Part shown: piece after piece, positions 13,301 to 22,954 of the stretch
Position numbering within the stretch: position 1 is the first letter of the stretch
Layout: each line of letters starts with the position of its first letter
NCBI GenBank assembly: GCA_002633005.1
Contig: NMRA01000045.1
Coordinates: 483,716 to 547,715, forward strand
DNA: 64,000 nt
Direction of reading: 5' to 3'
Source: Phoronis australis
Lineage: Eukaryota > Phoronida > Phoronidae
Notes under the pieces: generated by a model
Seen by the model: the letters and a program-made list of their open reading frames with translations, nothing else
The model's database searches: none
Told to the model about the DNA's origin: nothing
Program-made: the position numbers and the translations under genes

Positions 13301-16300
13301 ACTTCAAGTCATACGGCCAGTCATTTGACTTTCAAAACTGGAGAATGATTGGTCGTATGAATGAAGATCGCGTATGCGCAGATCACGTTCACTTCTAAGG
13401 GGAGGTGAGGCTACCAAAATACCCGAGGAGCTCCGGTTGGTCCCAGAGTATACTGAAATACCCGAGTTATTCTGAACGCGTCGGTACTTTAGCTTTCTCC
13501 GTAATCATGTAATGTTCTCACTTTCACATCGGCTGAAACTGGTTGGTCTCGCAGACAGATAAAATAATTCAAATGTCTAGTTATATCTATTGGATATCAG
13601 GCAGTAGCAAGGTTGATGGCAAAACCAAGAGCGCAATGCAAAACACGACTTTCTTTTGCATAATCTATTGCCGAACTGAACTCAATACACAAATGGCCAC
13701 AAGGGCGCGCTAACAAAATACAACAGAGAACAATCTATAACAATGTCTACAAGATAATAACAAATTGATTTTTTACGTTAAAGCCGGTATAAGCCATGAT
13801 ATGAGCCAGGGGTCACGTGTTAGCTTTGTACTCGAAATTACTTTCGACATTTTCAGTTCTACATTAACACCTGGGTTCGAGTATACAACTGTTTACGGAG
13901 ATGGGTGTTTAGCCCAAGTTTGCAGTTGATGACTGTACGATTTGAGCTACAACCTCGGTTAAAAACTCGAAATTTCGAGTTTAAACTCGAACTTAGAGCT
14001 TCAATTCTGGGGTCATCAAGTGCAAGCTATTAACCACTCCTTCAAGTAAACCATAATGTACCCGAGCACAGAATAGTGGACACATATCTTGAGTTTACGC
14101 AAAAAATAAAACGCAAAAAGTAAAAAAATAATTTAGACTTCCGTTACCAGCACAAAGCCTAGGCCCCGGGAAGTATTGCCATGAGAAACATCTTTCTTCA
14201 CAAGAGTAAGAATTTGCTCCCCCAACACAATGTCATTGGGTTCTTATCCTTTACTTAAATTGAAATCTATTACAATGAATAGCCTGGAATAACCTTTAAC
14301 GCTGTTTCGGGAGCTGAAACTAACCCGCCGTGACAAGAAAACTTCATGGGGCCTGGTATGCAGCAACTCTCAGTTCTTCGATCTCCAGCCTTGAAATGTC
14401 TTTATTCTAGGCAAAGAACAAGACGGGACTGTTTTCATAGCTGCAAGTGCCCTAAATGAAAATTTTGTTTGGCGAAAAGCACGGGCGATTGATCACTGTA
14501 CACCTAGAACGGTCAGCTACAGGAACCCAGCATTTTGAGAACCAATTTTCTCCACTGAATAATAGGCATCAAATTGGTTTTCAAAATTCGCGACCATTGT
14601 AGGTGGCACAACAGTTTTTATCTGTTCTGTGTTATCTCTGCTATTGAAAAATTGTCCAAGAAATTCAAAAATTGCGTTCGTTGGCGCTTTGCAGGTTTCC
14701 AGTTTCTCGCAATTGTTCAACGATTTCAAAAATCAAGACACGTTTCTTGCCTGTGGCGAAGAGAGGCAGCCAATGGAGTTAAGTACGCCTAAGAGACCAA
14801 TACAGAGCAGCAATTCTAGCAATGACTCCGCACTCAACACCTTCTCAATGCGGAAGCCGAAAAAGAAGCCAAAAAAGAACAAGTCCGAAGTTGCAAGTGA
14901 GTATTACAGACACGTGCTCAAGGTCAAGGCCAGCGGTATCTAACCAACAGTAAAGCTCATCAAAGCTAATATTATGACATTATCTCTGTCCATTGATTTG
15001 ATGCAAGTTTGAAACTATACAATCATAGACAGTTCCTATGGAAAGATTGATAATTTTGAGAAACATATGCCACAAGTATTTCTGTGGGCTGGGAAAATAA
15101 CAGAACTATTTCTTCCACTGATGATAGCTTTTTACGCTGCATAGAAAAGTTGTTGTATGTCCATAACTAAAGGTGCCAGACGCTCAGTCTATAGTCAGAT
15201 TACCTGAGGTGGTCCACTGAATAACTTATCTTTCGGTTGAACCGAATTCCGCAAGCGTACTTGCCTGAACACTGCAATCATCCTTCAGGCATTCCTTTAC
15301 GGCGTGTACATTAGACTCCTTTTGCCATCTTCACATTTTGTATACTTCAAAGTGGCTATAAACCAACGTTCTGTACAGGAAAAAATCATTTAGACCACTT
15401 GCCGTTACAAAATTGATCGGGTCAGAAGTTGTGTCTGGGTTTGCAAAGAACTGACAGTTCGTTATTCCGCGCATAAAATGACACGCCGTGAATAGCCAAC
15501 TTGATGACCCTGGATTCGAACAATAACGACCCGCCCAAGAATCACAGCTAATTAGATTAAGAAAAATTGAGACGCATTTCACAACGGAAAGTGGTCTATC
15601 CTTAATATTTGTTACTGTGATAGAGGACAGGTTTATAGCCACATTAAATTTGTATGGTCTTATATTTGGAATACATGCAAAGCTCCTATTGAAAAAAGGG
15701 GTCCTTCACTGATAAGATTACCTTCTGCACCAAATAAATAATAAATACAATAAAGTGTATTAATAGCACATGGTAACGCAAGAAACAAACCTTTCTCATT
15801 GTTGCAGTGATGGACATTGACACAACAGACAGTTTTCTGAGTGAAAAGGCGCCCCCAGCATTGATCAAGCAGAAGGAAAAGTTCAGTCCTCCAACCAAGC
15901 GCGTCTCTCCACGACGCCAGCCACAGGTTCCGCAAACGTCTCGCTCCCTTTCACCTCAGCCGGTTGGGCGCCGACATCCCGGTAGATTCCGTAATGTTCC
16001 CGACATCTCTCCGCGGTCTGCCTCACCAAGACCATCGCCCTCACCCAAACCCGTCAGCATTACCCCAGCGAAACCACCACCGCCGAGGAGATTTCTTCCA
16101 AGACGACAAACGAAGCCCATAGAAGTTGTAAGAGTGGACATCCACGGAAACCGCCGAGGTGAGTTCTAAGCGTGTTCGAACAGCAATGGCGAAATGGGTA
16201 TTTATATTGTTTGACTTTCATTTGAATTCACTCAATGAATCGGATTTTTTTGTACTGAGCCAATGATGTTCCCTTGTGATCCATTCCGTTTAAGATTGCA

Positions 16301-19300
16301 AAGCCCGAGATTCTTCAGGACCACCCCTTAGAGTATGATCCTTGGTGATTTGGGAAACCTACTTTTATGTTAATTCCAGTAACAAAAACCAATTGATTGA
16401 AATTGGTTTTGTTTATTTGGTATGTCACAGTACAGAAAAAAGGCAGAAAATTGCATGTGGAGAAAAGTTTTAAGCATAAATAAATATCACCTACGAACAA
16501 TGAAGTTAAGAACTTGTTTCGATTGTTCTATTTATTAACAATGTAATTGAAGATCCAAAAGGAAGGATTAACATAGACAAGTAGAACAGATACATCTCAT
16601 GGGTTTAATCTCCCCTTGCAGAATTCTACTCTCCATCATACCAAGACAAGATTACGACAGAAAAACCAGCCAAAAAGCTGAAGCTAGACTGGGTTTACGG
16701 ATACCGTGGAAGAGATGCCAAGAGTAATCTATACGTGCTTCCATCCAGCGAGACCATGTATTACGTGGCGAGTGTGGTAGTCATATACAACAAACTCAGG
16801 GAAACGCAACGACTCTACACGGGCCACAACGAAGACATATCGAGGTACGTTGATCCACAAATGGAGCTGCTCGATCAGTCGAGTCTTGGAATTTCCAACA
16901 CTTTCTTTGCCAAGGAACATTACCAACTGCAACACTATTTAAAGCAAAAGGACCGTTTCGTAACGATAAGCGTTGGGGGTATCGAGTGGCGTTTTTGTTC
17001 ATTTTGAAGATGGGTTTCTCTTCAGCTTCGATTGAAATGAGTCTATAGTTGTTTTATTCTTATTGTTTCACAGCATGGCTCTCCACCCTAACGGATTTTA
17101 CGTAGCCACGGGTCAGTTCGCCGGCGACAACGCGGACACATCGGTAAGTAAACAGAACGTAACACTCGCGAGACGAACAAGGGTATTATTTTAATGCTAT
17201 GGCAGGCTTCTTCAACGTATACGAGTTGCTCTCGACATGGAATTATCATAAGTAAGACGTTTTAAATCTTAAATATGAAAGAAAGTGCATATAACGTAGA
17301 ATATTCTATAAGGTAAAAAAAGATAATTGGTTCTAGTCTGATTTTTTTGAAAATTGATGTTGTGATGCGGAGTACTTAGTTGCACCTATTTTCAAAAAAA
17401 ACCCGCTTGATATCAGCTGAAATGGGCCGGCAGCGATACTCCTGTGAGGCGAAGGCTTCAATATGAGTCGACGAGTCGGGCGCAGACCGGGACCAGTTAT
17501 ACTAATTTTGGCCTACCTCAATCACGGAATGCATGAATCGAAATGATCATTTCACAACCACGGAACAACGGTGGATCTACGTACCGCTCGCCTTTGTCGA
17601 CGAGGAGATTCACAAGTCATGCCTCGTAAAAATTAAAAATAAAAAGACGCCGATGGCATACCTGTTGAAGCCCATCGCAACCGTTTACCCTTTCGATGGT
17701 GCAATCGGGGCTTTGCTTTGTGACATCATAACCCAACAGTATTCCGTCCTCGTTACACAGTATGGACAGATGAAGCGGTTCCGCCACATTTGTCCTTTAT
17801 TGAGTGGCTTAAGCCTCCTCAACCCCTCCCCCTCATAGACCCACCATTGATAAAAAGCGATTGCACTATTTTTTAATTTCGACAGGCGCATGTACGAATT
17901 TGGGACAGTAAGTCATTGCAGACCTACGCCATTCTGGGCTTGGGAGTCTTCCAAGGAGGATTAAGCAGTTTGAATTTTTCAATCCAGGTAACTGTGTGAA
18001 GCCTATTCATCTTCAAAGTAGAATAATCAGGATACAAAACATTATTCTTAATAAAAATACCACATGTTTTAAGTCGATCCTTAAAGCGGTCATACATTAA
18101 TAAGTGAAATTTTAATTTGAACCACTTACTGCTATAAACTTGGTATCCTCTTGTTTCTTACTCGAATGAGAAGTGATTTCTGGACCAGCAAAGAAATGCA
18201 ATTTCGTTGTGCCCTGAAAACATGCTCAGCGCATAAAATGACCCGCCGTGACAAGCCAACTTGTGGAGCCTGATCTCAAACAAAAGCGAACTAACTAAAC
18301 TGAGGCCAACTTCATAACGGTAAGGGGACTAAGCCAAAAATTGCTTTTTTGACGTAATGGGGGCTTACTGTCGCATTAGAAATAGTTTCACAAATATCAC
18401 ACATTTCCGTAACAGGTTTTTAAAAAGTGACAGTCTATGTTAGGAGAAATTTGTAAAGGTATGCTCCAAGAGACAAAGTTGTCGGTAGTATTTTGGCGCT
18501 TCACCTGACCAATGAAATTACCTTCACTTCCAGAGCGAAGGCGATTATTTAGTTGCCATTGACGACGATGAAAAGCACACAATGAGCGTATGGAGATGGT
18601 CAGAAGAGAAAGTGATCGCAAAAACAGTAGTAAGTAACGTGCATAGCCTGCACAAGGTTTGATCTACGTCACAATTGTAGGATCAGTCCAAGGAACTATC
18701 ACGGTTTCAGATGGGTTTTGGAAACCTGAAGAGTGAGGACTTTCAGAAATCAGGCTTCTAACCAGGAAGAGTGTCGATAGCTCATTCGCGAGTGTGAACT
18801 CTTGAACAGGTTTTCCTGATTTTTTTCTAGGATTTTGCCCGGGGTTTCAACACACGCATTCATCAATAATTAGGAATGCACGTTCTTACATTATTTAGAC
18901 TTCGCGGAAAAAAGTTATGGTCTATTTGAGCTAAAAACAACCAAATACACCTGGGCCCAGTTGCATAAAAGTTATACGCCGTATCGCAACAATAGTGTCG
19001 CATTATCACGCGTCACGTTGTTACTGTTGAATAATGCACCTGACTTCATGTAACAATCAAACTTAACCAGCGGATAAATTTTGAAGCTTTATGCGACTCT
19101 TCCCAGAAATACTCTGGTTTATGACTGGGATTAAATTCCGCCAACAGAGCGTTTGGTTGCGGCAAGAGAGTTTCAAGTTCGAATCTGCGCTGGGACTGAT
19201 CGTGGAAAAAAATTTCTAACAGAGAATGGCACTTTATGGGTTGTTGATACGTTAATGGACACACAGTAATTTCCATGGATCACACTATGTCAGAGAAAAG

Positions 19301-22300
19301 ACACAGATACATAGTACAAAGTCAAAACAATTATTATATATTGAAACAATTATTGAACATGAGTAGTATTTAAAAGATATCTACGTCTCCTTTCTCCTAA
19401 AGCTCACGCAAGATAAAGATTTTGCTCATATCGCAGCTGACGTAAGTGCATTTATGTTGTTAAATTATTTGTTGTCTGCATGTTTATTTTCTATTATTTC
19501 GGGTTTTACCTTTTTCACGCATGCTCCAAAGCTCTTGTGTTTTCACTTTCACATTGAAAAGGACTGAAAGTCAAATTTTGTGCTTTTGGCGGTTTGCCAA
19601 AACGTTGTCACACGGCTATCGCTTAATTTAATTTTCTTTTCTGTTATTTAGTGGTTGTCGTAGAGTTTGAGATGCGTGAAACGTTTTTATGATTATAACT
19701 CTCTTCACTTTTCACCTTGGGAGGTAGACAAGTGTTCTCACTGAGTGGCGCCAAAAGCTTTTTGCTTAATCGGCGGCTATAGACCGAATTGAGAACTTTA
19801 ATCACGAAAGTAAAGAGAAATCACCGAGTCGAAGAAGTGTTCCTCGTTTGTCAGTCAACCTAATGGTTCCAAAGTATCTTAGCGACCTGCATACACGCCT
19901 GGCAGCAACAGCTTCATATTCTATCATGAAATTCCAGAGTTCTTGTTTTTTACGTGTTTTATATCTTTGTATCCTATCAGGATTTAACGGTGTCTCCTCG
20001 CGAACATGACGATAAATCTGTGAGTGTTTTCGCCACTTATGATTAAAATATCATTTGAAAACGAACATTCACGGGATTGGGAAACAACATTCTTTTTGGA
20101 AGCAGTAGTACGACCGAAGGTTCAGTTTCGGGATTAGCCGCAGAAAAATGTATTTCATTTAATTAATAACTGAAGGTTTGGATTTACGACTAGGGGATTC
20201 ACAGACAAGGCTACAAAACGCCGCTTTAAAAACGAATAAGACAACTGGTGATTTAAAACTTTTTACCGATGATTTTTTCTTAGTTTCAGTATGATGAGTC
20301 CAGTCTTCAATGATTTAATATTTGACCATCATTTTAGACGACTAATGAGACAGTGGTATGGTGCGACTTCCATCCGGATGACGACTCCATAATCTTGACT
20401 TACGGGAAACACCACCTTTACTTTTGGAAGATCTTTACGGAAGGGAAACGGGGAGAAGAAGTGAAGATATTAAGAGACAAGAAAAGTGGGATATATCCGG
20501 TAAGTAAAGTAAACCTCTCAAGGAATTGTTTGGTTGGCAGACAGGTCGGTACTCTGATAGGAGCGCCGTTTTGCCTCTGAGGGACTTTAGACGCGGAAAA
20601 GTTGTTTTTTCTGAGATGAACCACAACGCTCATTGGAACCTGGAACGGTCGCAGCCTTTAAACGCTTTGTTGACGGCGCTAAAACGGCTCGATAAGTGAC
20701 GAAATATTTAATGCATAATTTAACTAGTGACGTCTACGGGTTAATTTCAGAAAACGTCGGTCAGACAACGGCGATAATTGACGATTTGTAGTAAAACTCA
20801 CAATGTCTCTAAAAACACAATTTGAAATGGCTAAAAATTGCAGATGATGGAAATTAAACATTTTCCACAAACAGCGACTAATTCGAGAAGGTAGCCCTGA
20901 AAGGAAGCTTTGAAAGGTCAAGAAGTTTGCAAATAAATGCGTTTTCCACCAACAAAAACCAAATCAATCAGCAAAGATAAAAAACCATGAAACGATTATG
21001 ATCAAGACAGTATGCATCGCAACTGTGATATTCGAAACAAGTAATCATATTCGAAAAAAAATAAACGGATGAGTTAATTATTCATTACAGGGGCCAGTGC
21101 CACAGTACGTGACGTCAGTAGCATTTGCTTACAACGGCGACGTGATTAGTGGCGACTCAAATGGTGCAATAACGGTATGGCGACGAGGAATGGACGATTC
21201 ATTTTCCATAGACCAAAGTGCTTCCGAATACATGCAGCACGCTCACAAGGTAATATGTTACTTAATTCACAAACAACAAAATCAAAAAGATTGGAATCTT
21301 AAGTTATTCCTAACAAAAACAATTGAGCCCATTAAACACTGACATGAACGTCCATTGACAAGATTTAATTACTGAATACTTCCTTTATTTGGAACACTTT
21401 ACAAAGTTTGTGTATTAAATTTAGTTACATACCTGTAGCTTACAAAAGAGGCCCATGTGCTTAAATAACGTAAAACGGACAAAATAAAAAATGATCGCAC
21501 ATGCGCCGGTAAAATAAACATATCCCTTAAGCTGACGCACCTATTTTGCTTCTCTTCCCCGGTTTCTGGAAAGCAAAACTACTCAAAAATTCAACGGACC
21601 CTCATTGCGAAATAATTTTCGATTTCAGAAGAGCGTGTTCGCTCTCTGCATGATGGACGATGGTACACTGCTTTCCGGAGGTGGTCACGAGGTACGCGCG
21701 TGGGATACCGTAAATGGATACAGGCACGTCAAAGAACGTCTGGTGAGACTAGTACAGCGGACTTTACTCGACTCATAAATATAGCATTGATTCATGATAG
21801 TTAAGTTTGAATTCAGGTCTTTGATTTCAAGACTTAATGCGTAGGTCAGAAATAACATACTAAGGCTTTCTGCAACCAACGCAGATGCATTCTGCGCGAA
21901 GTCGTCAAGAACCCTTTGAGTCAGGGAAAGCAATTCCTCTACCTCCAACAGGGCCTTGAGTGCACATGCTCAACGGTACCTTATTTCAAAAAGGACACTC
22001 ATCTATTTACTTTTACATTTTCAGATACCAGAGTCCGCGGGCTACGTGCGAAGCCTGGCACCACAGAGTACCGCCACGGGAGACAGTCAGCTGTACGTAG
22101 GAACGACGAAGAACGCCATCCTAGAGGGAAACATCCATAACAAGTTCAAGATGCTGATACAGGGACACTGCGAGGAGGTGTGGGCAATGGCTGCCTATCC
22201 GGAAGAACACGCGTTTGTCACAGCCGGCTACGACCGCCATGTTTGTAAATGGTCGACAGTCAGTCGGAGGCTACAATGGAGGGTTCATGTAGAGGTGAGA

Positions 22301-22923
22301 AACCACTCTGAGAGAGTAGGCTTATCATACAGGTGGAACCTCTGCCGAATGATCACCTATTAGTTAGAAGGAAACTTGCATTCAGCCCCAGTTCTTGAAC
22401 TGTGGCTACTCAGTGATACACGATTACTTGGTATAAGAACGTCTCGCCAGCGTCTACATTTAATTATGTCGAAACTGATTTCCATTAGTTATTAAATACC
22501 CAGATGATTTTTTCAGTTCATAACTGTAATACTAGAAGTAAAAATGAGCGAATCATATCCCAGCCGCAAGTTTGTTCACGTCATGTTCCTGCGATCGGCT
22601 CCGGAGCTAGCAACAACCGTGACATCATTCACGCACCAAATGACGCCTTTGATTTGATGACACTTAATTGTTATTTGCACGTTGCAGAAGCCGTGCCTGT
22701 GTGCTGACGTCAACACGAAAGGCCGGTTGATAGCTGTTGGTACTACGGTAGGACTGTTTATAATACTCAGCGGGCATGACGGCTCTCACGTAACGACAGT
22801 CCAGGCAGGAACAGACGGAATAACAGTCATCAAATTCTCGCCAGGTACGTTGCTTTGGACGTTGAGTGCAGCCCCTAGACATTGTTGATAACAGTTTATC
22901 ACTTCTGACTTTTGATGGTCAGA

Positions 22924-22954
<31 letters not shown>

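Larger units (their letters stand above)
7525..14694 (+). other. DCX-EMAP intron B, 7.2 kb, interrupts the second DCX domain
   Basis: The flanking exons join as HPYKR/VSSFSQLF, the end of a DCX fold, so no exon is missing. Open frames at 8511-8897, 10129-10457 and 11798-12160 have no recognisable domain or splice logic. The intron contains a short CA run near 10501, a GGCGGATCC-type fragment at 10942-11075, and a palindrome cluster at 13965-13988. Confidence 0.6.

Noticed and set aside
16735-17007. 90-codon frame
   Set aside because: The real HELP exon in its first third, then intron readthrough; not a separate gene.
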